This document shows, one piece after another, positions 17,688 through 26,499 of a DNA stretch of 64,000 bases. Position numbers and translations under genes: made by a program. The notes under the pieces are model-generated. The model was given only the letters and a program-made list of their open reading frames with translations, was not told the DNA's origin and searched no databases. Origin of the DNA: Candidatus Oscillochloris fontis (GTDB taxonomy: Bacteria; Chloroflexota; Chloroflexia; Chloroflexales; Chloroflexaceae); contig NZ_RYFD01000020.1 in assembly GCF_004138135.1 (NCBI RefSeq), forward strand, positions 1 to 64,000, written 5' to 3'. The first letter of the stretch is position 1; each line of letters opens with the position of its first letter.

Positions 17688-17689
17688 CA

Positions 17690-17764
17690 TTGACGCAAAG
17701 ACGCCAAGGCGCAAAGCCTTCAATAACGCATCACAACCTTTGCGTCTTTGCGCCTTGGCGTCAA
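17690..17764. repeat. Imperfect palindrome (GACGCAAAGACGCC type)
   Basis: Two arms of about 27 bases, made of GACGCAAAG and GCCAAGGCGC modules in shuffled order, face each other in the gap between the adaptor and permease genes. The interior resembles the MITE interior, but the GTAAC ends are absent. Confidence 0.65.
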
Positions 17765-17814
17765 AAAAAGGCTCTGCTCAGATTTGAGTTTTTGCATCCG
17801 AAGGCGGCCCCCCT

Positions 17815-20058
17815 ATGCTCAGCCTCAAGAATCTCTGGCGACGCAAACTACGCACCATCCTCACGACCCTCGGCATTGCTGTGGGAGTCGCGGCGGTGGT
17901 CATTCTCTCGGCCTTCGGCAATGGTATGGCCGATGGCTTCGGGACGAGTAGCGCCTCCTCCGATGCCGATCTGCTGGTCAGCCAGAAGGACGCGATCATG
18001 GTCATGATCGGCACGATTGATGAGCAGGTGGGGATCGAAATTCGTCAGATGCGCGGCGTCGCCGAGGTGGCTGGGACGGCGGTGGGGATGGTGCCGGTGG
18101 CCGATTCGCCCTACTTCCTGGTGGCGGGTGAAGATCCGCGTAGCTTTGCGATCAAACGCTATAAATTGATCGCTGGTCGTCAGGTGCTCAGCAAGCGCGA
18201 GGTGATGTTGGGTCGCCAGAGCGCCGAGAATATGCAGAAGACGATTGGCGATAAGTTCCGCATCAACGAGATGAGCTACCGGGTGGTGGGTATCTATGAG
18301 ACCGGGTTGAGTATTGAAGATAATGGCGCGGTGATTCACCTAGAAGATGCCCAGCGCACCTTCGATAAGCGCCGTCAGGTCAGTTACTTCAAACTGAAAC
18401 TGGATAACCCCGCCATGCGCGAGCCGGTGCGCGAGGCGATTCTGGCACGCTGGGATGCGCTGGGCGTAACGCGCTCTGGTGAGGCCAACGCGCAGGATCA
18501 GATGCTCGATATGTACCGTGCCATGGGCTGGGTGCTGGGGCTGTTTGCAATTCTCGTGGGTGGCCTGGGCATGATGAATGCAATGCTCATGAGCGTCTTT
18601 GAGCGTACCCGCGAGATTGGCGTGCTGCGGGCATTGGGCTGGCGGCGCCGCCGGGTGGTACGCATGATCCTGGGCGAATCGTTGGCCCAATCGCTCGTCG
18701 GCGGGGTGCTAGGGCTGCTACTTGGCGCGGCCCTGATTGGCTTAGCCGGTCAATCCACCGCACTGGCGGGGCTGCTCACCCAGGGCATGCAGGCCGATAT
18801 GGCGTTGCAGGCATTTGTGATCGCCCTCGTCCTCGGTATGGTTGGCGGCGGCTACCCGGCATGGCGCGCTGCCCGCCTCGCACCCTTGGAGGCCATGCGC
18901 GCCGAAAGTGGCGCAGCGGTGCGGCTCGGCCCCATCACCCGCCTGCTCAACCGGGTGGTGCGCATCAATGCCGTGCGCAACCTGCTGCGCCGCCCCGCCC
19001 GCACTTTCATGAGCGTGCTCGGTCTGGGCTTGGGGGTTGGCTTTGTGATCGCCCTAAGTGGGATTGTTGAGGGTTCCAAGGCGATGATCACCAACCTGCT
19101 CAGTGCTGGCCAGGCCGATATTATTGTCGAGCAGGCCAATGCCTCCGACGCGATGTTCTCCTCGATTGATGAGCGCACCGTCTCCCAACTGCGCCTCGAT
19201 CCAGCCGTGAAGAGCCTCTCCAGCCTTGTTTTTGGCACCACGACGGTGCCGGGCTTGCCCTTCTTCATCGTCTATGGCCTCGATCCGCGTGAGGAGTACG
19301 CCAAACACTATGCGGTGCAGGCGGGGCGCCCGCTGCAACGCCCCGGCGAGATGATCCTGGGCCGCATGGCCGCCAATAGCCTTGACAAAGGGATCGGTGA
19401 TGACCTGCGCCTGAGTGGCACCAACTTCGAGATTGTCGGTATCTATGAGACCGGCGCGGCCTTTGAGGATGCCGGGGCGGTCATTCCGCTGCGCGATGCC
19501 CAACGCATCTTCGGCAAACAGCGCCAGGTCTCGTTTGTTGGTATCGTGCTGCACGACAGCAGCCAAGCCGAGGTTGTGGCGCAGCGCTTAGAGGCGCGTT
19601 ACCCAGAACTGATGGTCAGCCCGACCGCCGATCTGACCGAGCGTATGCAGGATTTTGCCACCACCACCGCCATGATGAACGGGCTGATCGGGATGATGGT
19701 TCTGGTCGGTGGCATCGTCATGATGAACGTGATGATGATGAGCGTCTTTGAACGCACCCAGGAGATCGGGGTGTTGCGGGCGCTAGGCTGGGGGCGGCGG
19801 CGCATTCTGTCCACCGTGATCGGTGAGGCGCTGGCGCTGTGTGCAGTGAGTAGCCTCGCCGGGGCGGGGATCGGGGTCACGCTGAACTGGCTGATTGGCT
19901 TCGCGCCTAGTTATGGCGATATGCTGGAACCGCAGTATACACTGGCGACCTTCATCCTGGGGGCTGGGATGGCCTTTGGTTTGGGGATCGTGGGCAGCCT
20001 GGTACCCGCACTGCGCGCAGTACGGCTCAGCCCCTTGGAGGCATTGCGCTATGAGTAA
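17815..20058 (+). CDS. Double FtsX/MacB-type ABC permease (tandem fusion)
   Basis: A 747-residue permease containing two complete MacB-like units in one chain. Each unit begins with a helix after an RRK(L/P)RT-like segment, has an extracytoplasmic domain, and ends with three FtsX-type helices and a (V/I)LRALGWxRRR cytoplasmic loop. The halves are internal duplicates: VVGIYETGLSIEDNGAVI in the first and IVGIYETGAAFEDAGAVI in the second. The protein would work with the ATPase encoded next, without a second permease copy. Its stop overlaps the ATPase start (ATGAGTAA). The ribosome binding site is weak. Confidence 0.92.
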   Translation: MLSLKNLWRRKLRTILTTLGIAVGVAAVVILSAFGNGMADGFGTSSASSDADLLVSQKDAIMVMIGTIDEQVGIEIRQMRGVAEVAGTAVGMVPVADSPYFLVAGEDPRSFAIKRYKLIAGRQVLSKREVMLGRQSAENMQKTIGDKFRINEMSYRVVGIYETGLSIEDNGAVIHLEDAQRTFDKRRQVSYFKLKLDNPAMREPVREAILARWDALGVTRSGEANAQDQMLDMYRAMGWVLGLFAILVGGLGMMNAMLMSVFERTREIGVLRALGWRRRRVVRMILGESLAQSLVGGVLGLLLGAALIGLAGQSTALAGLLTQGMQADMALQAFVIALVLGMVGGGYPAWRAARLAPLEAMRAESGAAVRLGPITRLLNRVVRINAVRNLLRRPARTFMSVLGLGLGVGFVIALSGIVEGSKAMITNLLSAGQADIIVEQANASDAMFSSIDERTVSQLRLDPAVKSLSSLVFGTTTVPGLPFFIVYGLDPREEYAKHYAVQAGRPLQRPGEMILGRMAANSLDKGIGDDLRLSGTNFEIVGIYETGAAFEDAGAVIPLRDAQRIFGKQRQVSFVGIVLHDSSQAEVVAQRLEARYPELMVSPTADLTERMQDFATTTAMMNGLIGMMVLVGGIVMMNVMMMSVFERTQEIGVLRALGWGRRRILSTVIGEALALCAVSSLAGAGIGVTLNWLIGFAPSYGDMLEPQYTLATFILGAGMAFGLGIVGSLVPALRAVRLSPLEALRYE

Positions 20059-20863
20059 CCCGATTGTCCTCGAAACCCGCAACCTCACCCGTGTCTTTGG
20101 CGAACGGGTGCCCGTGCATGCCCTCAAAGGTGTCGATCTCCAGGTCGCCGCCGGGGAGATCCTAGCCATCATCGGCCCATCGGGATCGGGCAAATCAACC
20201 CTACTCAACCTGATCGGTGCGCTCGATACACCCACGTCGGGCGAGGTGATCATTGATGGCACACCGCTGGCGCAGGTGCGCAACCTTGATCGCTTTCGCG
20301 GCAAGACCATCGGCTTCGTCTTTCAGAGCCATAACCTACTGCCCACCCTCACCGCCGCCGAGAATGTGGAGGTGCCGATGTACGAGCAGCCCATGCGTGG
20401 GCGGGCACGGCGGGCACGGGCGTTGGAGTTGTTAGCGCTGGTTGGCCTGGGCAACCGCGCCGACCACCTGCCCAGCCAGATGTCGGGTGGTGAACGCCAG
20501 CGCGTGGCGATTGCGCGGGCATTGGCCAACGAACCGGCTATCGTCCTGGCCGATGAACCCACCGGCAACCTCGATACGGCCAATACCGCCGAGATTATGG
20601 CGCTCTTCAGTCGCTTGAATCAGGAGCGCGGCCTGACCCTGGTACTCGTCACCCACAACACCGAGGTCGCCGCCGCCGCCCAGCGCGTGATCACCATCCG
20701 CGACGGGGTGATCCAGCGCGATGTGACGATGGGCAGCGAGATCGAACGCGAATTGTTGCTCTTCAAGAGTTCGGTGTTGGGCCAAGCCATCCTGCGCGGC
20801 GACAACCTACCCGCCGCGCTTGCCGCTGCCGCTCCGGCCATCCGAACCATGTTAGAGCCGTAG
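20051..20863 (+). CDS. ABC transporter ATP-binding protein, MacB/LolD type
   Basis: A 270-residue ATPase that powers the preceding permease. Walker A is GPSGSGKST (42-50), the signature is [15 protein letters not shown], Walker B is [12 protein letters not shown], and the switch His is in VTHN. The start at 20051 overlaps the permease stop by 8 bases, implying coupled translation. About 30 residues beyond the core form a variable C-terminal tail. The stop codon lies inside a 42-bp palindrome. Confidence 0.94.
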   Translation: MSNPIVLETRNLTRVFGERVPVHALKGVDLQVAAGEILAIIGPSGSGKSTLLNLIGALDTPTSGEVIIDGTPLAQVRNLDRFRGKTIGFVFQSHNLLPTLTAAENVEVPMYEQPMRGRARRARALELLALVGLGNRADHLPSQMSGGERQRVAIARALANEPAIVLADEPTGNLDTANTAEIMALFSRLNQERGLTLVLVTHNTEVAAAAQRVITIRDGVIQRDVTMGSEIERELLLFKSSVLGQAILRGDNLPAALAAAAPAIRTMLEP

Positions 20864-20894
20864 AGACGCAACAGCTTGCGTCTCTACGGCTCTA
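20853..20894. repeat. Perfect 42-bp palindrome (TAGAGACGCAA family)
   Basis: Nineteen-base arms (20853-20871, 20876-20894) with loop CAGC. The arm supplies the TAG stop of the ABC ATPase gene. The element lies between convergent genes and is probably a transcription terminator or REP-like site. Confidence 0.88.
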
Positions 20895-20902
20895 CCGGTT
20901 CA

Positions 20903-22372
20903 TCACGACGCAAAGATGCGATAATTCAAATTCGGAAACGGCCCATCCAACTCCTCAAGCTGATCGAGCAAGAAGAAGTCAGTCGGGCTCATCTGAGGTT
21001 GGCGGGCAATCTCGATCAGCCGCTCGAAGCGCCCCAGGTAGATCTGCCAGCGCTCGCGTTGCTCCCCGGCCACCCCGGTAGCGACCAGCGCCTCAGGCCA
21101 ATCGCTGGTCTGCGCCAACATCAGTTCGCGCGCGGCCTGATTAAGTACCCGCTCCTGATCCTCTTCCGCACTCGGAAACTCACTCGCAATCGCCACCATC
21201 ATCGCTTCAGCGTGGTGGATGGCACGCCAATATTCATCGGTGGTGGCTGTCTGCCAGTTGGCGTTGCAGGTTTCGGCCCACGAACCTGCCTGGAGGTTCG
21301 ATTGTTGCCGGGTAGTCTGGGTGCGCAGGTATGCTGCGGGCGTGGTCAGGTGCAGCGCCGGATGGGTGGCACACAGCATCAACACCGCCTGAAGCCAGGT
21401 GGTACCCTCGAACCAGGTTTGCCCAATCATGGCCACATCAAGCAGCACCAGCGCGAGATCATCAGGGGCACGGCGTTCATGTTCAGCCAGTAACAACTGA
21501 ACAAAGTGGGTCGCGTGCTCCTGAGCGCGCCGCAGAGCGTGGTAGGGATCGTAGGGTTGCGGGCTACGCAGGCCAATTGCCGCATAGCCCCCCGGCTCAT
21601 CGGGGCTACGGTAGAGCGGATCACCCACATAGCCCAGTTCGGGCGTCCAGATATGCTGAGCGAGGCTCTCATCGGGGGCAAGCGCCGCCAGTCGGTACTT
21701 GAGCAGATTGATCGGGCGCTGTTCGGTTTCGCTGGGCATACAACTCGGATCAACCACCATGTAGTTGATGCCCACATCACTGATCACCTGCTCGATTCCC
21801 GGACGCCAGCCCCCACCCGGCAACCAGATCCCATCGGGTCGCCCCAGCGTGCGTGAGGTATGCAGGATGCCCTGTTCAATTTGCGCCCGCACCGACTCTT
21901 CGCGCCCCAACAAGGGTAAATAGGCATGGGTGGCAGGCACAGCCAGCGGTTCCACCATTTGTGCGCTCACCAGATCGCGCAGGCGCTGTATCAAGTTGCG
22001 ATTGTAGCGGCTGGTGAAGGTCTGTAACTTCTGGCGCCCCCACTCCAGGTAGAAGCGTGCGAGGTAGCTACTGTGGGCATCATTTTCGCTCTCAAAGCGG
22101 TGTAATTCCTCGCTACGCCGTTCGAGGCGTTCTTCCATCCAGAGGATAAAGTGCTTCTGAAGTACCGGATCGGCCAGTTGCTCGATCAACAGGGGCGAAC
22201 ATGCCAGTGCCACCTGCGGCTTGAGGCCACTGCGCTGGAAGTCACTCAGCAGATCAATCAGCGGAATCAAGCCCTGGGCGATCATCTCGTGCAGTGGCTC
22301 CTCCCCACTCGGTTGGCGACCGGCGCGGCGGAGGTAGGGGGCATGGGCGATGATCAGGAAGGAGATGTACAT
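20903..22372 (-). CDS. GH57-like protein (DUF1957 type) lacking the catalytic nucleophile
   Basis: A 489-residue homologue of GH57 1,4-alpha-glucan branching enzymes: the N-terminal HxPY region reads IIAHAPYLRRAGRQPSGEE, and the C-terminal DUF1957 signature reads ELMLAQTSDWPEAL. In active enzymes motif 3 reads WLPE(C/S), with Glu as the nucleophile; here residues 183-188 are WLPGGG, so Glu is replaced by Gly186. Motif 4 keeps an Asp and WFEG (LLDVAMIGQTWFEG), but the usual ELFGHWW is altered. It may be a binding or regulatory protein, or have changed chemistry. The ATG at 22372 begins the first barrel strand. Confidence 0.85.
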   Translation of the reverse strand: MYISFLIIAHAPYLRRAGRQPSGEEPLHEMIAQGLIPLIDLLSDFQRSGLKPQVALACSPLLIEQLADPVLQKHFILWMEERLERRSEELHRFESENDAHSSYLARFYLEWGRQKLQTFTSRYNRNLIQRLRDLVSAQMVEPLAVPATHAYLPLLGREESVRAQIEQGILHTSRTLGRPDGIWLPGGGWRPGIEQVISDVGINYMVVDPSCMPSETEQRPINLLKYRLAALAPDESLAQHIWTPELGYVGDPLYRSPDEPGGYAAIGLRSPQPYDPYHALRRAQEHATHFVQLLLAEHERRAPDDLALVLLDVAMIGQTWFEGTTWLQAVLMLCATHPALHLTTPAAYLRTQTTRQQSNLQAGSWAETCNANWQTATTDEYWRAIHHAEAMMVAIASEFPSAEEDQERVLNQAARELMLAQTSDWPEALVATGVAGEQRERWQIYLGRFERLIEIARQPQMSPTDFFLLDQLEELDGPFPNLNYRIFAS

Positions 22373-22383
22373 GGTTGATGCAT

Positions 22384-22459
22384 TGTAGGGGCGAAGCATC
22401 GCCCTCCAATAGAGTCCGTGTTTCCCATGCCACTTGCTGGGCGATGCTTCGCCCCTACA
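22384..22459. repeat. GGGGCGAAGCATCGC element, copy 1
   Basis: Twenty-one-base inverted arms (22384-22404, 22439-22459) surround a 34-base interior. The right arm contains the TAG stop codon of the kinase gene. Related copies lie at 38779-38849, 54817-54890 and 57660-57734. Confidence 0.85.
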
Positions 22460-23945
22460 CGGTAGGTGTAGGCACGAGCGTCTCGGTGGGCGGCACGAGC
22501 GTCTCGGTGGGCGGCACGAGCGTCTCGGTGGGCGGCACGAGCGTCTCGGTGGGCGGCACGAGCGTCTCGGTGGGCGGCACGAGCGTCTCGGTGGGCGGCA
22601 CCTCGGTGAAGAAGACCGGTGGTGGCGGTACCGGCGTGGGGCTGGGTGGCTCTGGCGTTAACGTGGGGCTGGGCGTGACGGTCGGTACCGCCGTGGGGCT
22701 TGGTGTCGGTGTTGACGTTGGTGAACCCAGCGGGATCGCAATTGTCGGGCTTGGAACACTACTGGTTACGGTGGGCATGGGCGGGCTACCACCGGCAAAA
22801 CGCTGGGCGACAAAAAAGAGAAGCAGCAACGTGATCACAACCAAGACACCACCAATGATCAACACCGGCAGTGCACTCGCACTCTGCACGGGCGCATGGT
22901 CAGGCAGTGGGCGCGGAACTGGGGCCGGACGCGGCTCCGGGGCTAGGCGCGGTTCCGGGGCCGGGCGCGGCTCCGGGGCTAGGCGCGGCTCCGGGGCTAG
23001 GCGCGGTTCCGGGGCCGGGCGCACCACCTGGGGCGCAGCTTGCGGAAGGGTCTGCTCGGTGGCCACGCCAGCATCAACCAGCGCCGCGAGTTGCTCGCGG
23101 GCTGCGATGGGGGTGCCGTAGCGTTGCGCCACCTCACGTAGTGCATCAACCATCGCGCTGCCATTGGGGTAACGGCCCTGGGGCCGTTTGGCTAGGGCAC
23201 GCGCCAACACCAGATCCAACTCACTGGGCAGATGCGCGACCACACTGGTAGGTGGCGGCGGTGGAAGTTGGGCGTGCGAGACGATCAACTGGGGGGTTGC
23301 GCCCGAAAAGGGCACCCGCCCGGTAATGATCTCGTAGGCCACCACCCCTAAGGAATAGAGATCACTCTGGCCATCAACCCGGCGTGCCTCGGCCTGTTCG
23401 GGCGAGATATACTCCGGGGTACCCATAAAGACCCCCGTGCGCGTCAGGCGTTCGTTATCCGCATCGGGGGTTTGGGCAATCCCAAAATCAGCCAGCACCA
23501 CCCGCCCCTGCGTATCCACCATAATGTTATGTGGCTTCACATCGCGGTGGACAGCACCCTGCGAGTGGGCAAAATCGAGCGCCCGCGCAATCGGGTCGAG
23601 CAAACTGATCGCATAACCAAGCCCCAGCGCCGATTGCTCGGTGAGGATGCTATGCAGGCTCCGCCCAGTGATCAACTCCATCGCAATGAAGTACAGACCC
23701 TGCACTTCACCCACATCATAGATCGTGATGATATTGGGATGGCGTAGCGCAGCGGCGGTGCGCGCCTCACGCTCAAAGCGGCGCACAAACTCGGCATCCA
23801 TACTCAATTGCGCCGCCAGCACCTTGATCGCCACCGGACGTTGGAGTAGCGTATCCAGCGCACGGTAGACCCGGGCCATCCCACCACGGCCCAACTCAGC
23901 TTGGATCTCGTAGCGGCCTAGCCGTTCGCCGAGCAAGTTCCTCAA
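22455..23945 (-). CDS. Membrane Ser/Thr protein kinase (PknB-like) with Pro/Thr-rich outer tail
   Basis: A 496-residue Hanks-type kinase. Kinase features: Gly loop GRGGMARVY from residue 19, Lys41 in VAIK, HRDVKPHN (133-140) and DFG (153-155). A Pro-rich linker with APEPRL repeats (310-345) leads to one membrane helix (about 359-380). The outer part is a low-complexity Thr/Pro tail ending in six PPTETLV heptads, encoded by a 21-bp tandem repeat. There is no PASTA or other recognised sensor domain. Such kinases signal from the cell surface or control division and wall synthesis; its substrate is unknown. It is a monocistronic gene ending in a palindrome. Confidence 0.94.
   Translation of the reverse strand: MRNLLGERLGRYEIQAELGRGGMARVYRALDTLLQRPVAIKVLAAQLSMDAEFVRRFEREARTAAALRHPNIITIYDVGEVQGLYFIAMELITGRSLHSILTEQSALGLGYAISLLDPIARALDFAHSQGAVHRDVKPHNIMVDTQGRVVLADFGIAQTPDADNERLTRTGVFMGTPEYISPEQAEARRVDGQSDLYSLGVVAYEIITGRVPFSGATPQLIVSHAQLPPPPPTSVVAHLPSELDLVLARALAKRPQGRYPNGSAMVDALREVAQRYGTPIAAREQLAALVDAGVATEQTLPQAAPQVVRPAPEPRLAPEPRLAPEPRPAPEPRLAPEPRPAPVPRPLPDHAPVQSASALPVLIIGGVLVVITLLLLFFVAQRFAGGSPPMPTVTSSVPSPTIAIPLGSPTSTPTPSPTAVPTVTPSPTLTPEPPSPTPVPPPPVFFTEVPPTETLVPPTETLVPPTETLVPPTETLVPPTETLVPPTETLVPTPTV
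22473..22605. repeat. 21-bp coding tandem repeat in the kinase gene
   Basis: Six nearly identical 21-base units (GTGGGCGGCACGAGCGTCTC core on the plus strand) encode the PPTETLV heptads at the C-terminus of the kinase. Such runs readily change copy number. Confidence 0.9.
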
Positions 23946-23986
23946 GGATGCGCTCCTGATTGTTTGTTCTTCGGCGTTGGGGTTAG

Positions 23987-24128
23987 GGCGGCGTAGAGAC
24001 GCAAGATATTGCGTCTCTACGCCGCCGCCATCACAACGTAACGACGCAAGATATTGCGTCTCTACGCCGCCGCCATCACAACGTAACGACGCAAGATATT
24101 GCGTCTCTACGCCGCCGCCATCACAACG
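23987..24128. repeat. 45-bp tandem repeat (three units) carrying TAGAGACGCAA palindromes
   Basis: The units start at 23996, 24041 and 24086 with near-perfect 45-base period. The first palindrome (23987-24026) is perfect, with 18-base arms and loop GATA. The third unit runs into meaB and provides its stop codon and last residues. The gap between the kinase and meaB genes holds nothing else. Confidence 0.9.
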
Positions 24129-25050
24129 AATTGATCAACTCTTCCGCTGCCGAATAGGGATCGCCCTGGCGAGCCGCAATCTTCGCTACCAACGCATCCC
24201 AGGCCGCACCACGCAGGCGCTCAACCACCAGTTCTTGCACGGCGGCGCGCAACTCACCCTCAGCCGCCGTGCGGGCGTGAGCATCGGCGAAGCCCGCACC
24301 ACGCAGATGTTCGGCGTGGCGGTCAGCATCGGCGATAATCTCCGGGATACCCTGGCCATTACTAGCGACCGAGGCCAACACCGGGGGTTCCCAACCATCC
24401 TCCGGCGGACCACCCAGGTGTAACATCGAACGCAACTGGCGCAAGGTTTTGTCGGCACCTTCGCGGTCAGCCTTATTGACCACAAAGATGTCGGCGATTT
24501 CGAGCACCCCGGCCTTGATGCTCTGTACATCATCGCCCATGCCAGGGACTTCCACCACGATGGTTGTCTGCGCAGTGCGGGCAATATCCACCTCACCCTG
24601 GCCGGCACCGACCGTCTCGATCAGTACCACATCAAAACCTGCCGCATCAATCAGCGCAATCGCATCGGCGGTAGCCCGCGAGAGACCACCTAAGCGGCCC
24701 CGGCTGCCCATGCTGCGAATGAAGACCCCCGCATCGCCGCCGAGTGGCTGCATACGGATGCGATCTCCCAAGACAGCTCCGCCACTAAAGGGCGAGGTCG
24801 GATCAACCGCCACAATCCCCACCGTGCGCTTCTGGCGGCGCAGTTCAAGCGCCAGCGCATTCACCAACGTACTCTTCCCGGCACCGGGAGGCCCGGTAAT
24901 TCCAATCGTATGGGCACGACCCGCATGCGGGTAGGCTCCGGCCAGCAGATCGCGGGCGCGGGAGCCTCCCTGTTCAGCCAACGAGATGGCACGGGCTAAC
25001 GCCCGACGATCACCTTGGAGCAGACGTGGAAGAAGATCAGGGATGTGCAT
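24121..25050 (-). CDS. meaB: MeaB/ArgK-family GTPase, methylmalonyl-CoA mutase chaperone
   Basis: A 309-residue G3E-type GTPase which guards and reloads adenosylcobalamin on methylmalonyl-CoA mutase. The P-loop GPPGAGKST is at residues 53-61. DPTSPFSGGAVLGDRIRM is the family switch region, ETVGAGQGEVDI follows, and NKAD is the guanine motif. The start at 25050 lies 1 base after the stop of the B12 subunit gene, showing one operon. The last codons come from a tandem repeat, so the C-terminal end may be recently altered. In Chloroflexus relatives this mutase works in the 3-hydroxypropionate bicycle. Confidence 0.95.
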   Translation of the reverse strand: MHIPDLLPRLLQGDRRALARAISLAEQGGSRARDLLAGAYPHAGRAHTIGITGPPGAGKSTLVNALALELRRQKRTVGIVAVDPTSPFSGGAVLGDRIRMQPLGGDAGVFIRSMGSRGRLGGLSRATADAIALIDAAGFDVVLIETVGAGQGEVDIARTAQTTIVVEVPGMGDDVQSIKAGVLEIADIFVVNKADREGADKTLRQLRSMLHLGGPPEDGWEPPVLASVASNGQGIPEIIADADRHAEHLRGAGFADAHARTAAEGELRAAVQELVVERLRGAAWDALVAKIAARQGDPYSAAEELINSL

Positions 25051-25051
25051 A

Positions 25052-25459
25052 TTAGTCGCGGGCCACCCCGGCATTGGCGCGGATATAGGCGACAATATCG
25101 TTGGTGTTAGTTCCGGGGCCAAAGACCTGGGCAATCCCATGCACGTTCTTCAGTGTTGCCGCATCATCATCAGAGATGATCCCGCCGGCCACCACGAGCA
25201 CATCATCCATCTGCTGTTCGCGTAACAACTGCGACACCTTGGGCAGCAGGGTCATATGTGCACCTGAGAGGATAGAGAGGCCAATGACATCAACATCCTC
25301 TTGGAGTGCTGCCTCAACGATCATCTGCGGAGTCTGCTGGAGGCCAGTGTAGATCACCTCCATACCGGCATCGCGCAGAGCGCGGGCGATCACCTTAGCA
25401 CCACGGTCATGCCCATCAAGGCCGGGCTTAGCAACGAGGACGCGAATTGTTCGATCCAT
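25052..25459 (-). CDS. B12-binding small subunit of methylmalonyl-CoA mutase
   Basis: A 135-residue stand-alone cobalamin-binding domain. The DGHDRG motif (His17 is the lower axial ligand) with LSILSGAH and [11 protein letters not shown] are the canonical contacts of acyl-CoA mutases. It should combine with a separate catalytic subunit encoded elsewhere. The ATG at 25459 is preferred because the family begins with a short strand before [11 protein letters not shown], and a GAGGAGACT site precedes it. It is the first gene of the operon with meaB and is divergent from the acyltransferase; TATAAT at 25504-25499 could be its -10. Confidence 0.94.
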   Translation of the reverse strand: MDRTIRVLVAKPGLDGHDRGAKVIARALRDAGMEVIYTGLQQTPQMIVEAALQEDVDVIGLSILSGAHMTLLPKVSQLLREQQMDDVLVVAGGIISDDDAATLKNVHGIAQVFGPGTNTNDIVAYIRANAGVARD

Positions 25460-25538
25460 ATGCGCAGTCTCCTCTGAGTGCAGCGTTGTGATGGGGTGAT
25501 TATACCATGTTGGCTTAGGGTAGCAGGCGAGGCTCTGG

Positions 25539-25544
25539 TATAAT
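25539..25544 (+). promoter_or_regulatory. -10 element of the acyltransferase gene
   Basis: A perfect TATAAT lies 40 bases before the start. A weak TTAGGG (25515-25520) lies 18 bases upstream. A minus-strand TATAAT at 25504-25499 makes this a divergent promoter region. Confidence 0.5.
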
Positions 25545-25584
25545 CGCAGGGCTAGATCAAGATCATCACTAAGGGAGGCTGTTG

Positions 25585-26229
25585 GTGCGCACGTTGATGT
25601 ATGGCATCCTCTATATCTCCATCCACTTCTTTCGCCTGATTGGTTGGTGGCGCTGGCGGGTTGAGGGATGGGAGAACCTTCCACCCAGAGAGTCGGGTGG
25701 GATGGTGATGGCGATGAATCATGTGAATGGCCTCGACATTCCGGCGATTGGGGCGATGCTGCCCTTCTCGTACCGTCTTTCGTGGCTAGGCAAGGCCGAG
25801 ATCTTTGAGCAACCGATTCCAGCGTGGTTTTACCGTACCATGCATGTCATTCCGATCAACCGTGGGCGCCGCGACATGGCTGCGCTCAATACCGCGATTG
25901 ATGCGCTGCGTGCCGGGGATACGTTGCTGGTCTTCCCAGAGGGCCATCGTAGCCAGAATGGGGTACTTCAAGAGGGCCGTAGTGGGGCGGTGCGCATGGC
26001 GATCCAGGCCGGGGTGCCGATTGTGCCGATTGCAATTATGGGCACCGAACATGGCCTGAAGGGTACCTGCCTACGCCGCCCGGTGCTGGTGCGTATCGGC
26101 AAACCACTCTTCATCCCTCCCAGCGAGACTGGCAAGTACCCCGCCGATGTCATGGAGCGCCATACTACCGCAATGATGCGCCAGATAGCGGCGCTCTTGC
26201 CCCCGGAACAGCGCGGGCCGTATCGGTAG
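25585..26229 (+). CDS. 1-acyl-glycerol-3-phosphate acyltransferase (PlsC-like)
   Basis: A 214-residue membrane-associated acyltransferase which adds the second acyl chain to lysophosphatidic acid or a related lipid. The catalytic NHxxxxD motif appears as NHVNGLD and the glycerol-phosphate motif as FPEGHRS (FPEGTRS in most). An N-terminal hydrophobic helix is present. The start is either TTG at 25582 or GTG at 25585; AAGGGAGG at 25571-25578 is better spaced for the GTG. The TAG stop is part of the first unit of the 24-bp repeat array. Confidence 0.88.
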   Translation: MRTLMYGILYISIHFFRLIGWWRWRVEGWENLPPRESGGMVMAMNHVNGLDIPAIGAMLPFSYRLSWLGKAEIFEQPIPAWFYRTMHVIPINRGRRDMAALNTAIDALRAGDTLLVFPEGHRSQNGVLQEGRSGAVRMAIQAGVPIVPIAIMGTEHGLKGTCLRRPVLVRIGKPLFIPPSETGKYPADVMERHTTAMMRQIAALLPPEQRGPYR

Positions 26230-26490
26230 AGACGTAACATCTTGCGTCTCCAGAGACGCAACATCTTGCGTCTCCAGAGACGCAACACCTCGCGTCTCCA
26301 GAGACGCAACATCTTGCGTCTCCAGAGACGTAACACCTCGCGTCTCCAGAGACGCAACACCTCGCGTCTCCAGAGACGTAACACCTCGCGTCTCCAGAGA
26401 CGCAACACCTCGCGTCTCCAGAGACGCAACATCTTGCGTCTCCAGAGACGTAACACCTCGCGTCTCCAGAGACGCAACATCTTGCGTCTC
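26227..26490. repeat. Array of eleven 24-bp palindromic units
   Basis: Eleven contiguous 24-base units of the form (T/C)AGAGACG(C/T)AACA(TCT/CCTC)GCGTCTC, with no spacers, starting on the stop codon of the acyltransferase gene. The units alternate between CATCTTG and CACCTCG centres. Each unit is itself a palindrome. It is not a CRISPR, because unique spacers are absent. Confidence 0.95.
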
Positions 26491-26499
26491 TATCCTATC

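Noticed and set aside
26227-26490. CRISPR array
   Set aside because: The repeats are contiguous and have no unique spacers, and no cas genes are in the window. The same applies to 47754-47900 and 23987-24128.
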